Source of the DNA: Leisingera sp. SS27
GTDB lineage: Bacteria > Pseudomonadota > Alphaproteobacteria > Rhodobacterales > Rhodobacteraceae
Length of the DNA stretch: 64,000 bases
Assembly (NCBI RefSeq): GCF_028368855.1
Contig: NZ_JAQNCY010000016.1
Span: 1 to 64,000, forward strand
Direction of reading: 5' to 3'
Below the pieces are notes generated by a model. It was not told where the DNA came from. It did no database searches and saw only the letters and a program-made list of their open reading frames with translations. The stretch's first letter is position 1; each line of letters begins with the position of its first letter. Positions 35,308-44,227 of this stretch are shown in pieces. Made by a program: the position numbers and the translations under genes.

Positions 35308-36324
35308 TTACATGTCCTTGTAAGCGGCCACGATCTTGTCCGCGTTGGGCAGGCAGAACTGCTCCATGTTGCGTGCAAACGGGATTGGCACATCCGGATA
35401 GGTCACACGTTTGGGTGCGGCTTTCAGCTTGGAAATGTCGTGCTCGCACACCGTGGTGATGATCTCACCCGATACGCCGTAGCTGTTGTAATCCTCATCA
35501 ACCACAATCAGACGGCCGGTTTTCGCAACCGAGTTGATCACCGTTTCGCGGTCCAGTGGTACAAGCGACACCAGGTCAATTACCTCGGCGCTGACGCCTT
35601 GTTCAGCCAGGTTATCAGCCGCTTTCAGCGCATTGTGCACACCCATTGCGAGGCCAACGAGAGTCACATCTGTGCCCTCACGTAAAACTTTGGCCTTGCC
35701 AATCTCAACCGTGTAGTCGCTCTCTGGCGTGTTCACATTCGCGCCGGGCTCTGTCCCAAGCCACCCCATGCCCTGAAGGCCCTTGTGATACATGTAGATC
35801 ACAGGGCTGTCGTCGCGCATGGCCGCCGTCATCAGACCTTTGGCATCGTAAGCATTGGACGGTGAGACGACCTTCATACCTGGCAGGTGCGCAAATGAGC
35901 CATAAAGGCATTGCGAGTGTTGACCTGCGTCTGAGTATCCGCCACCTGTTGACGTCATCAGTACCATCGGCACAGAAGACTGTCCGCCAGAGAAGTAGAT
36001 GTTTTTGGCCATCAGATTGTAAATCGCGTCAAAGCAGACGCCAAAGAAATCGACGAACATCAACTCGACCACAGGCCGCATGCCGTCCATCGCTGCACCA
36101 ACGGCAGCCGAAATGAAGGCTGTCTCGGAAATCGGCGTGTCGCGAATTCGATCCTTACCGAACTCCTCTACCAATCCCCGGGTGTTTCCGAATACACCTC
36201 CGAGATCACCGATATCTTCGCCCATGACAAAGACGCGATCATCAACGCGCATCTCTTGGGCGATGGATTCGGCCATCGCCCGTGCTACCGTCAACCGACG
36301 TTCGTTTGATTTAGTATCGAGCAT
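35308..36324 (-). CDS. 2-oxoacid (acetoin/pyruvate-type) dehydrogenase E1 beta
   Basis: A 338-aa transketolase-pyrimidine plus C-terminal domain protein: VFVMGEDIGDLGGVFG, RIRDTPISETAFISAAVGAAMDGMRPVVELMFVDF split by the substrate channel, and GRLIVVDEDYNSYGVSGEI. Similar to AcoB/PdhB. It forms the alpha2beta2 E1 with the gene upstream, which ends 15 bp before it. Substrate could be acetoin, pyruvate or another 2-oxoacid; sequence alone does not decide. Confidence 0.92.
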   Translation of the reverse strand: MLDTKSNERRLTVARAMAESIAQEMRVDDRVFVMGEDIGDLGGVFGNTRGLVEEFGKDRIRDTPISETAFISAAVGAAMDGMRPVVELMFVDFFGVCFDAIYNLMAKNIYFSGGQSSVPMVLMTSTGGGYSDAGQHSQCLYGSFAHLPGMKVVSPSNAYDAKGLMTAAMRDDSPVIYMYHKGLQGMGWLGTEPGANVNTPESDYTVEIGKAKVLREGTDVTLVGLAMGVHNALKAADNLAEQGVSAEVIDLVSLVPLDRETVINSVAKTGRLIVVDEDYNSYGVSGEIITTVCEHDISKLKAAPKRVTYPDVPIPFARNMEQFCLPNADKIVAAYKDM

Positions 36325-36339
36325 TTTTTCTCCCCTTCC

Positions 36340-37329
36340 TTATGCCGCAAACACAGACGTCAACGCGTCTTCATCAGGCGCGTATTCGCTGTCACGGGCG
36401 AACTGGATCGCTTCCTCGACTCTCGCGAGAGCATCCGCTTCGATCTTGTCGAGACCTGCCGCGTCGGAAACACCGTCAGCCAGCAAGCGCTCCCGCATAG
36501 ATGGGATAGGATCCTTCTCAAAGAGCGCATCTTTTTCGCCTTCTGGGCGGTATCCTTCTGCGTCACCCATAAAGTGACCAGCCAGACGAAATGTTTCGAT
36601 TTCAATCAGTGTCGGGCCCTCGCCTGCGCGGGCGCGTTCTATCGCCTGACCGGCGATTTCGAAAATCGCATATGGATCGTTATTCTCGATGAAATGGCCT
36701 GGCATCCCATAGGCTGCGGCACGCACATCGTTTCTGGGAACAGCGGTCGAATCTGCTTTGGATACTGAAATGCCCCAGGCATTGTCTTCGACCACAAAGA
36801 CCACCGGCAGTTTCCAGACTGCCGCCAGATTCATCGCTTCGTGAAACGCACCCTGATTAACCGCGCCTTCACCAAGGAAGGCAACCGCGACACCTGGTTT
36901 GTTTTGCATCTTGCGCGAGAGCGCGGCACCGCAGGCTGGCCCGCAGCCTTGAGCGATGATGCCCGAACAGGCAAAATTCACGTTGCTGTCGAAAATGTGC
37001 ATATGACCACCGCGGCCACCGCTTAACCCAGTCACCTTGCCAAAGATCTCTGCCGCCATCTTTTTGAGGTCGACACCCTTGGCAATCGCCTGATGGTGCG
37101 GCCGGTGCGTTGCTGTGACGATGTCATCCTTTGTCAGGTGCGCACATACACCGACGGCCACAGGTTCTTGACCATTCGACAAATGCATCTCACCTGGTAT
37201 TGGACCGTTTGCCATGTTGAAGGCAGGTGACTTGCCTTCCATGTAAATTTTCTCGATGGATTCCTCGAAGCGGCGGCTTACCACCATGTTCTCGTACATC
37301 CAGAGCTGTTGTTCTTTTGTCGGGCTCAT
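36340..37329 (-). CDS. 2-oxoacid (acetoin/pyruvate-type) dehydrogenase E1 alpha
   Basis: A 329-aa E1 alpha subunit with ThDP motif GEGAVNQGAFHEAMN ending in VVEDNAWG, and RRFEESIEKIYMEGK, HRPHHQAIAKG (phosphorylation-loop region) as in AcoA/PdhA. ATG 37329 with a perfect GGGAGGA is chosen over the TTG 9 codons upstream. First gene of the minus-strand operon E1 alpha, E1 beta, lipoyl domain, E2 core, LplA-like, ABM; operator site D lies 140 bp upstream. No E3 (lipoamide dehydrogenase) gene occurs in the window. Confidence 0.92.
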   Translation of the reverse strand: MSPTKEQQLWMYENMVVSRRFEESIEKIYMEGKSPAFNMANGPIPGEMHLSNGQEPVAVGVCAHLTKDDIVTATHRPHHQAIAKGVDLKKMAAEIFGKVTGLSGGRGGHMHIFDSNVNFACSGIIAQGCGPACGAALSRKMQNKPGVAVAFLGEGAVNQGAFHEAMNLAAVWKLPVVFVVEDNAWGISVSKADSTAVPRNDVRAAAYGMPGHFIENNDPYAIFEIAGQAIERARAGEGPTLIEIETFRLAGHFMGDAEGYRPEGEKDALFEKDPIPSMRERLLADGVSDAAGLDKIEADALARVEEAIQFARDSEYAPDEDALTSVFAA

Positions 37330-37468
37330 CTGTTCCTCCCAATGGTTGACGGGCAAGGGTTAAACGGGGCTAAATCCCGGTGCCGCCACTCCTTTTGAGG
37401 GAGAAGAACTTTCAAAGGTAGTCTTGTACTGAAATTAATTTTCAGGCCGAATTACAGTGTGTTACGAT
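37330..37468. other. E1 alpha promoter region
   Basis: Leader between site D and the E1 alpha start. It contains a short C/G dyad and an AT-rich patch near 37425-37445, but no convincing -24/-12 sigma-54 element was seen. Confidence 0.4.
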
Positions 37469-37507
37469 CTGTCTCACTTGTGAGACAGTGCCTGTTTCAA
37501 AGATGAG
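37469..37507. promoter_or_regulatory. Two adjacent inverted repeats, CTGTCTCA-N4-TGAGACAG and CTGTTTCA-N4-TGAGAATT (site D)
   Basis: A perfect copy at 37469-37488 is followed 3 bp later by a degenerate copy at 37492-37507, and a lone TGTCTCA at 37617-37623. The perfect copy matches site C in arms and spacing. It lies upstream of the E1 alpha operon and could serve as a tandem activator site. Confidence 0.72.
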
Positions 37508-37768
37508 AATTTGGACAATAGTCGCGACGAAATTCGCTGCAAATGCTCAAAAAACTGCGAGTTCTTTCTCGCTCAATCTAATAGCTGCTACACGTAATGA
37601 CACTAGAATTGGTTGGTGTCTCATCGAATTTACCAGAACCTCAAACAGGTTGACGCGAACGGACCAATGACGCCACTAAACAGCACTCGAGCATGCCCGT
37701 CACCAAGAAACTCGAAATCCATTACACAAATCAAGATGTCTGTATCGCCATATAAACCAAGACAGGTG

Positions 37769-38353
37769 TTACCGTACTCTTGAGGCCAAGTGGGCCATGG
37801 CCTCTTCGAACCGGGCGGGATTTTCTTCGGCCCGTGCGGAGAGCTGGGCGCCTTCTAGCAAGGACAATGTCGCCGCCGCTTCGATTGCGGAGTCTGAGGT
37901 ATTCAAGATCGTGCCATCAGATCGCCCAAGCTCAAAGACAGCCCCGATCCACTTCCGCATCATCGCCCTGAACCGGCTGATTTGGCCCACGACTTCTGGC
38001 GAAAGGCTTTCGCGACTTATTGAGAAGGCGACGCAGAGGCAGACCCATTGCGCGTCGTTGTGCGCAATTCGATATCGGTCGATGAGAGCTTGCAGGCGCG
38101 CACCACCGGTGGCGTGGTGCGCGTCTATTTCTTCGCAGATCGCTGCAAAACTCTCGTGATAGCGCTGCATCAAAGCGGTCGACAAATCTGCTTTGCTGGG
38201 GAAATGGTAGTGAATGCTGGCTGTACGAATGCCCACGTCCTTTGCCAGATCGGCATAGCTGAAACCGTCGAACCCACGGCTGCGCGCTGCACGTTCTGCG
38301 GAATCTAGCAGGGCGGTCTTTCTGTCGGGTGGTGCTTTAGATTTGTCAGTCAT
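37769..38353 (-). CDS. TetR/AcrR-family repressor (GST/cupin operon)
   Basis: A 194-aa TetR: HTH ALLDSAERAARSRGFDGFS, then GIRTASIHYHFPSKADLS, and a C-terminal ligand domain. It is the last gene of the minus-strand operon GST, cupin, SDR, amine oxidase, tetR and overlaps the preceding gene by 8 bp. The 18-bp palindrome in front of the GST gene is its most probable operator, giving autoregulation of the whole operon. Confidence 0.88.
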   Translation of the reverse strand: MTDKSKAPPDRKTALLDSAERAARSRGFDGFSYADLAKDVGIRTASIHYHFPSKADLSTALMQRYHESFAAICEEIDAHHATGGARLQALIDRYRIAHNDAQWVCLCVAFSISRESLSPEVVGQISRFRAMMRKWIGAVFELGRSDGTILNTSDSAIEAAATLSLLEGAQLSARAEENPARFEEAMAHLASRVR

Positions 38354-39401
38354 TATTCAATCTCAATAGAGCATGTTCTGCTGCTTCCAAAGCCCCTTCA
38401 AGATAGCCGCCGAACTGATGGGCTGTCTCTGTACCGCTGAAGATCAACTTGCCATCCCAAAGGCCTGTCATGGATTTCGGTAGTCCGTAGTGCGGATGGG
38501 CATAAAGTGGCTGTCGATCGGCTTTGGTTGCTGTGAACGGATCGAAAGCCCAGTCCTTCACATACAGGGCAAGCGGGCTCGCAGCCAGTGGCCCGAACAA
38601 ACGCCCTAGTTGCGATTTCAATGCGTCTTTCAGCTGCCTTTCATCGCGTCGTTGCGCAGGGCCAACCCCGATAAAACCAAAGAGTGCATAGGGCCCTCCG
38701 CTTGCGGGTGATGCATCATGTAGTTCGACCATGGGACCGCGCCGACTCATCGCGTCACCCGAAAGGCCTTGTGCGCGCCAGAATGGCCTCTCGTAAATCG
38801 CGATGGCTTTGGCCTGTCCTGCCATCCAGGTGGCGCATGTCTTCATTGCAGCGGTCGCCGCTTCCGGTAGGGCGGGGAAGAAAATCAATTCGCTGGCGAT
38901 GCGCGGAGGTAGCGCGAGGACGACTTGTTGCGCGGTGATAGTTTGATCGGAGGCAAGCCGCGCAATGACCTTTTCTGCTGCCAGATCCAGGCTCACGACT
39001 TCGTTGCTCAGATGCAAGTACTCCACAGGAAGCGCTGCTGCCAAAGCATTGGTCAAGGCGGTCAACCCTCCAGTCAGGCGATAGGATCCCTGCATCGAAG
39101 AGTACCCTTGGCCTTGCTGCACCAGCCCGTGTTCATCTTCGTAGCTCAAATCGCCAGTGGCGTATTGGTCGAACGGGTGCAGGCCCAGTTCTTCAATAAT
39201 GGCGGCCATGCGCGGTTGCCCCAACCAGAACCATGCCGGTCCTAAGTCGAACTGCGCGCCTTGGATGTCCACGGTGGAAATCCGGCCGCCGACACGGTCC
39301 CGCGCCTCGACAAGACGGTAATCCCGCCCCTGCGCTTGCAGGGTCTTCGCAAGGGCCAAACCGCTCAGCCCGGCGCCGATAATGAGTGTCTTCGTCTGCA
39401 C
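38346..39401 (-). CDS. FAD-dependent amine oxidase / NAD(P)-binding flavoprotein
   Basis: A 351-aa amine-oxidase-like flavoprotein: N-terminal dinucleotide motif IIGAGLSGLALAKTL, then VEARDRVGGRI (the second FAD motif), and C-terminal GKLIFSGTETAHQFGGYLEGALEAAEHA, matching the flavin-containing monoamine oxidase family. GTG start 39401; it overlaps the stop of the SDR upstream by one base and the tetR start by 8. Length is shorter than typical (about 450), so the substrate domain is compact. Substrate unknown. Confidence 0.86.
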   Translation of the reverse strand: MQTKTLIIGAGLSGLALAKTLQAQGRDYRLVEARDRVGGRISTVDIQGAQFDLGPAWFWLGQPRMAAIIEELGLHPFDQYATGDLSYEDEHGLVQQGQGYSSMQGSYRLTGGLTALTNALAAALPVEYLHLSNEVVSLDLAAEKVIARLASDQTITAQQVVLALPPRIASELIFFPALPEAATAAMKTCATWMAGQAKAIAIYERPFWRAQGLSGDAMSRRGPMVELHDASPASGGPYALFGFIGVGPAQRRDERQLKDALKSQLGRLFGPLAASPLALYVKDWAFDPFTATKADRQPLYAHPHYGLPKSMTGLWDGKLIFSGTETAHQFGGYLEGALEAAEHALLRLNND

Positions 39402-40084
39402 TAAAATCCCTCAGACGCGGGGCGCAGATCGAGTTCATGCGTCCAGGTTGATCGGGGCTGATGCGCCAATTGCCAATAGGCCTCGGCAATCTCGTACGGA
39501 TCCATCATATTCGCAGGATCAAGGTCATGCAGATCGCGTGAGCGCGATGTGTCGATGATGCCGTCAAGAATAACATGCGCCACGTGGACCCCGGTTGGCT
39601 GGTATTCACGGGCAAGCGATTGGGTCAGGCCGCGCAGGGCGAATTTGGTGCTGGCAAAGGCGGAGAAGCAGGCGCCACCGCGCATCGATGCAGTGGCACC
39701 GGAAACGATGAAAGCCCCACCGCCTGCGCGCACCATCGGGGGCAACGTTGCCTGCGCCAGGAGGATTGCGGATTGAACCATGGAAGACCACGTGCGTTGA
39801 TAGTCCTGCAATGTGGTCTCCGTGAACGGGGCAATGACAAGCTCGGCCGTGTTATGGACGACCAGCTTTGGAGGCCCATGTTCTACGGTGATGTCAGCGA
39901 TCTCAGAGGTCACCGCATCCGCGTTCGAGAGGTCGAGTTCGTGAAACGCGCCAACCGGGTTTTCCGGTTGCGTCCGCCCGAGCCCGACTGGCTGATACCC
40001 GCCATCTTCAAAACGTGCGAGCAAGGACTGGCCAAGGCCAGCCCCCGCGCCCGCCACCAGGACAAGAGGTTTTGCATCAGCCAT
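39401..40084 (-). CDS. SDR-family protein with Phe in place of catalytic Tyr
   Basis: A 227-aa short-chain dehydrogenase-like protein: AGAGAGLGQSLL cofactor loop, VVHNTAELV (NNAG variant), Ser in IVSGATAS, and FSAFASTKFALRG where the YxxxK Tyr is Phe. The Phe form is seen in some SDR groups, and catalysis may be altered. Lies 3 bp downstream of the cupin gene in the TetR operon. Confidence 0.8.
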   Translation of the reverse strand: MADAKPLVLVAGAGAGLGQSLLARFEDGGYQPVGLGRTQPENPVGAFHELDLSNADAVTSEIADITVEHGPPKLVVHNTAELVIAPFTETTLQDYQRTWSSMVQSAILLAQATLPPMVRAGGGAFIVSGATASMRGGACFSAFASTKFALRGLTQSLAREYQPTGVHVAHVILDGIIDTSRSRDLHDLDPANMMDPYEIAEAYWQLAHQPRSTWTHELDLRPASEGF

Positions 40085-40087
40085 AGG

Positions 40088-40759
40088 CTACACCGCAGGC
40101 GGCTTTGCAAAGGGCAGATGGCCGGTCTTCATCCAGACCTTTGCACCCTCTGGGCCCGCCTTGATTGAAAGCGATTGCCCTTCCGGTAGCCGCAGCCAAG
40201 ACCCCTTGCGCAGCTCTTCACCGCTTTTCAAAACTGTACCATCAATCATCAAGAGCTCGATCCCGCCGGCCTCTGACACTTCAAGTGATGCTCCGGCATC
40301 CATATGTGCATAGCGCACTGTTTCGCGATCGTCCCTATGCAATTCGGCCATGGCAACGCCGTCTCTTGCCGAGCCCAACTCATCCGCCATGTTCTTGCGG
40401 AACTGATCGCGATCTTCCATATTGAACTGCCAAAGCTTCACGAAGATTGTGCAGCCCGGATCGGAGCCCGGTGTATGACTGGTCGTGGGAGGATTGCGGA
40501 CGTAAGTGCCGGCTGGAAAGTCACCATGTTCGTCCTGAAACACACCATCGAGCACGATGAACTCTTCTCCACCCGAATGGGTGTGGGCCGAGAATTTGCT
40601 CTCCGGCGCATAGCGCACGATTGTCGTTGCACGCGCGACCTCACCGCCGATCCTGTCAAGCATGCGCCGATCAACACCAGGCATAGGCGAGGCCAGCCAG
40701 TCCGCCTTGTCGGAATGAACAAGTACGCGCTTTGTAAAATCAGCATTCAATTCCATCAT
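40088..40759 (-). CDS. ChrR-like bicupin protein
   Basis: About 223 aa with two cupin-like halves. The first carries [22 protein letters not shown] and the pattern GTYVRNPP typical of ChrR-type and 2,4'-dihydroxyacetophenone-dioxygenase-like cupins; metal ligands are probably His-His-Glu and a later His (TTSHTPGS). The second half ([21 protein letters not shown]) lacks an obvious His set. ATG 40759 follows AGGAAAGGACC; 40756 is also possible. It may be a metal-dependent dioxygenase or hydrolase of the pathway. Confidence 0.78.
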   Translation of the reverse strand: MMELNADFTKRVLVHSDKADWLASPMPGVDRRMLDRIGGEVARATTIVRYAPESKFSAHTHSGGEEFIVLDGVFQDEHGDFPAGTYVRNPPTTSHTPGSDPGCTIFVKLWQFNMEDRDQFRKNMADELGSARDGVAMAELHRDDRETVRYAHMDAGASLEVSEAGGIELLMIDGTVLKSGEELRKGSWLRLPEGQSLSIKAGPEGAKVWMKTGHLPFAKPPAV

Positions 40760-40803
40760 TTGGTCCTTTCCTGTTTCAGGGCCTACCGGTATTGCGATCA
40801 GCG

Positions 40804-41424
40804 TTAGCCCGCAATGCTGGGCCGAGCGGCCATTTTTGCGCGCCATGCTGTTAGGTTATTGAGGCTTTCGGGGATGTCCACTTTGGCAAAATCGGCAAAG
40901 GCCAGTCCGGCAAAGGCGGTGATATCGGCGACAGAGAATTCGTCACCTGCCAGATAGTCATTTTTAGCGAGAACGCTATCCAGATAAGCCATTGTCTGCA
41001 CGGCAACTGCTTTTCGCCTGGTGCCCCATTCGGCACATTGATCGGTTTCCAGATCGGGTCCGAGGCCCGGTGTGGCGTGGTGGAAATAGTCCCCCACCGC
41101 GTTCAACAACCCGGATTCGGCGCGCAGGTTCATCATGGTGATGCGAGCGCGTTCTTTCGGATCAGTTCCGGTCAGGGACGGGCCATCGAAGGCGCCGTCG
41201 ATATATTCAGTGATCGCCATGCATTGAGAGATGTGGCTACCGTCCTCGAGTTCGAGGCACGGGACAACCGCATCCGGGTTCTTCTGTTTGAACGCGTCAG
41301 TGCGATGTTCTCCACCCATCACATCAACCGGAATGAATTCGACTTTGTCAGTCGCACCCTTCTCGGCAAGTGCGATGCGTACCCGGGCAGGGTTTGGGAA
41401 ACCTTCGGTGTCATAGATTTTCAA
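40804..41424 (-). CDS. Glutathione S-transferase
   Basis: A 206-aa [62 protein letters not shown], then a helical domain with [23 protein letters not shown]. Paralogue of the GST at 23185-23814. First gene of its operon; the upstream region holds an 18-bp palindrome. Confidence 0.9.
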   Translation of the reverse strand: MKIYDTEGFPNPARVRIALAEKGATDKVEFIPVDVMGGEHRTDAFKQKNPDAVVPCLELEDGSHISQCMAITEYIDGAFDGPSLTGTDPKERARITMMNLRAESGLLNAVGDYFHHATPGLGPDLETDQCAEWGTRRKAVAVQTMAYLDSVLAKNDYLAGDEFSVADITAFAGLAFADFAKVDIPESLNNLTAWRAKMAARPSIAG

Positions 41425-41460
41425 GGGAGTGACCTTCCTGTTAGCGTTGTATTAGAGATG

Positions 41461-41478
41461 CTACCTACTAGTAGATAG
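41461..41478. promoter_or_regulatory. 18-bp palindromic operator candidate
   Basis: CTACCTACTAGTAGATAG is palindromic at 16 of 18 positions and lies 37 bp upstream of the GST start, inside the likely promoter. Size and symmetry suit a TetR dimer; the operon's last gene encodes one. Confidence 0.68.
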
Positions 41479-41686
41479 ATGTCATTGACAAGAGGTAACT
41501 TCAGAAATATCCACACCTTCACGCGGACGTGATTGCGACTAGTTCCGGAAAGAGTTGCGATGGGTGCGCGGGTATCGGTATCGGCCGACAGCCCTACCCG
41601 CCTGTACTTGACCACGTGGTCGTTAGCAAAACTCGTTGCCCTGCTTTATTGGTTTTATTGTGGGTAGTCATGCGTGTGAAAAGGCA

Positions 41687-42910
41687 TGCAAAATTGACCC
41701 CGTAGCGGGGTGATCGGCGTCCAAAAATGATCCCCTTACACTGATGTGGATGATGCCCCCGAGGTCATCGGGGAGCACAGTGTGGGATGTTGGTTGTGGA
41801 GACGATTGCGAAGATCCGTCGGGCGTATTTTCAGGACAAGAAGTCAATCAAGCAGATCTGCCGGGAACTGCGGGTTTCGCGGAATACGGTGCGGAAGGTA
41901 ATCCGATCCGGCGTGACGAAGATGACGTATGAACGCACGATCCAGCCTCAGCCGAAGATCGGGCCTTGGAAAGGCATGCTCGACGAGATGCTGGCGGCCA
42001 ACGCCCGAAAGCCCAAGCGCGAGCGCCTGACCCGCATCCGCATCTTCGAGGAACTCCGGGCCCGAGGAAATGACGGCGGCTATGATGCGGTCCGGCGATA
42101 CGCGGCCACGTGGTCCAAGGAGGAACAGGAGGCCTCAGCCGCTGCCTATGTGCCGCTGATCTTCGACCCAGGCGAGGCCTACCAGTTCGACTGGAGCCAC
42201 GAGATTGTGGTGATCGATGGGGCGACGACAACCGTGAAGGTGGCGCATGTCCGGCTTTGCCACAGCCGGATGTTGTTCGTCCGGGCCTACCCGCGCGAGA
42301 CGCAGGAGATGGTCTTCGACGCCCAGGACAAGGCCTTCGCCTTTTTCGGCGGAGCCTGCGCGCGGGGCATCTACGACAACATGAAGACTCCGGTAGACAC
42401 GATCTTCGTCGGCCGCGAGCGCGCCTACAACCGCCGGTTCCAGCAGATGTGCGGGCACTACTTGGTCGACCCGGTCGCCTGCACACCTGCCTCTGGCTGG
42501 GAGAAGGGACAAGTCGAGAACCAGGTCGGGGTTGTCAGGCGACGGTTCTTCGTGCCCAGACCGAAGTTCAAGAGCTATGCCGAGCTCAACGCCTGGCTCG
42601 AGGACCGCTGTGTGGCTTGGGCCAAGTCCCATCCGCATCCGGAACTGCGTGACCGGACAATCTGGGAATTACTCGAGGAAGAGCGCGCAAGCCTGGTGCC
42701 CTATGCCGGGCTTTTCGACGGCTTTCATGCCGTGCCGGCGTCCGTGTCAAGACCTGTCTCGTTCGCTTCGACAAGAACCGCTACTCTGTGGATGGCCGCG
42801 CTGTTGGTCGCCCTGTCGAGATCCGCGCCTATGCCGAGCGGGTTGAGTTCTGGCAGGACGGCAAGATCGTGGGGCAACATGCCCGGTCCTTCGGCCGCGA
42901 CAAGGCCATC
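41687..42910 (+). mobile_element. IS21-family insertion sequence, left part only
   Basis: Left-end repeats TGCAAAATTGACCCC (41687) and AAAAATGATCCCC (about 41723) are the multiple terminal motifs of IS21 elements. Homology ends near 42910, inside istA; the rest of istA, istB and the right end are missing. Confidence 0.8.
41787..42909 (+). pseudogene. istA: IS21 transposase IstA, frameshifted and truncated
   Basis: An N-terminal HTH (SIKQICRELRVSRNTVRKVIRSG) and the rve integrase core (FDPGEAYQFDWSHEIV, ARGIYDNMKT, GWEKGQVENQVG) are intact. Near 42750 the frame shifts by one base: protein-like sequence continues in the next frame from 42788 as DGRAVGRPVEIRAYAERVEF and FGRDKAI, and then ends abruptly. 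With the C-terminus and istB missing, it is inactive. Confidence 0.88.
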
Positions 42911-43075
42911 TGCAAACAGAGAACACGGACACTGCACGGCCCGAAAAACAATGAGTCCGCAATAACTGCGATTGACACTAATTTGATATTCGTGTCACAC
43001 ATCAAATACGGGATGCCATGGCTTCTCGTCAAACAATCATCTTGCTAGGAAGTCGTCGCCAACAGGGGACGACAC

Positions 43076-43456
43076 ATGCCGATAGAACGTTACAAATCCT
43101 TGGTCACGATCGCTGGCGTTTGCAGCTGGAAGAAAGCGGGACAAGTTTTTCAAGTTCGGTATGACCTGGTAAAACCAGGGGTGAACAGCGGTGCTCCGGC
43201 GTACAATTGTATTTACATTGTGGACGGACAGGAACACGTTCTGGTCCCGTCTAATGCCAGACCGAGCGGCTTTGTTGAGGAACGTCAGATCAACCTCTGG
43301 CCCGGTATTCTCAAAAAGCACCACTTGGAATACGGCGACGGTTCAATGCTGGTCTTCAACCCGGAGGATCAAACCATCTCTACTTGGATGGTCGGCCCTG
43401 ACGGCAAGGCTGAACTCAGTACAACCGGCGAAAACAGAACAGCGGCGGAAAGCTAG
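43076..43456 (+). CDS. Hypothetical protein
   Basis: A 126-aa protein of unknown family, mixed alpha/beta by composition, no signal or membrane segment. It includes SWKKAGQVFQVRYDLV and GQEHVLVPSNARPSGFVEERQINLWPG as ordered-looking stretches. It stands alone between the IS21 remnant and the transfer genes. The upstream GGGGACGACAC gives only a weak ribosome binding site. I do not recognise it. Confidence 0.55.
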   Translation: MPIERYKSLVTIAGVCSWKKAGQVFQVRYDLVKPGVNSGAPAYNCIYIVDGQEHVLVPSNARPSGFVEERQINLWPGILKKHHLEYGDGSMLVFNPEDQTISTWMVGPDGKAELSTTGENRTAAES

Positions 43457-43882
43457 CCACGGCGCGGCGCAGCCGCTGCTTCCTGCAACTGACGCTGAAA
43501 AAAGGCACCAAGTTCGTGCCGCAATCTCCCCGCCGGAAAAGTCTGCGCGGCGCATGGGCGTGTGCATGTCCAGGCATGCGTCGAGTTTCCCTAAAATCAC
43601 GAACATTCTGAATATCGCTCGGTATGGGCGAGATCCCGCGGTGTCGGACCCGCGGGTATTTCCCGTGCATCTGAGACTATGAAAGGAACAAGGGATTCCC
43701 CCCTGCGCAAAGCTGGGAACCGGCGCTGGCCAAAGGCGTGGAGACCGCTGTCTGCCGGTAATACTGCACCAGCCAGCCGCACGCATAGCCCCGGTATTCA
43801 GGTCAGGCAGGCAGACTTTGTTAGCGTAAGCGGGCTTTTGGTAAAACGATGAAACACTCAAAAGAACAGAAAGGAAGGCGGC
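43457..43882. other. Intergenic region upstream of transfer genes
   Basis: 426 bp without a supported gene. It includes a CCCGCGG...CCCGCGGG dyad near 43636-43660, but no other clear element. Confidence 0.4.
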
Positions 43883-44065
43883 ATGACCACCATCTGCCAA
43901 TGGTTCTATCTGGCTGGATACGGCGGATGGATCATGCCTCGCTTCCTGCGCAGGCTGACTGCGCGTTCTGAGTTTCATCGGGCGTGGGTGACCGGCTGTC
44001 TTGGCTTCTTCGAGGAAGGCGGCGTGAGGTTTGGTCCAGCCAGCCCCTACTATCCGCCCAGCTGA
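43883..44065 (+). CDS. Possible small protein, unknown
   Basis: A 60-aa ORF with AAGGAAGG upstream of its ATG and a Trp/aromatic-rich sequence (QWFYLAGYGGWIMPRFLRRL). It precedes the coupling-protein gene. No family is recognised, and chance cannot be excluded at this length. Confidence 0.35.
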   Translation: MTTICQWFYLAGYGGWIMPRFLRRLTARSEFHRAWVTGCLGFFEEGGVRFGPASPYYPPS

Positions 44066-44227
44066 CCACAGCGATTTTCTCAGTGAAAGAAAATAGCGCG
44101 GCCCAGGAGACATCCGGGCCGCGGCACCCCGGCTATTGCCGTTCGAAAACAACAACTAGCGAAGTGCCGCGGGTGTCCCGAGCTGTTGTCGGACTGCTCG
44201 CGTTGCAAAAGGAACGAGGGATTCGTC

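Noticed and set aside
37571-37670. Possible small ORF at 37488-37670
   Set aside because: No ribosome binding site and overlaps the operator cluster.
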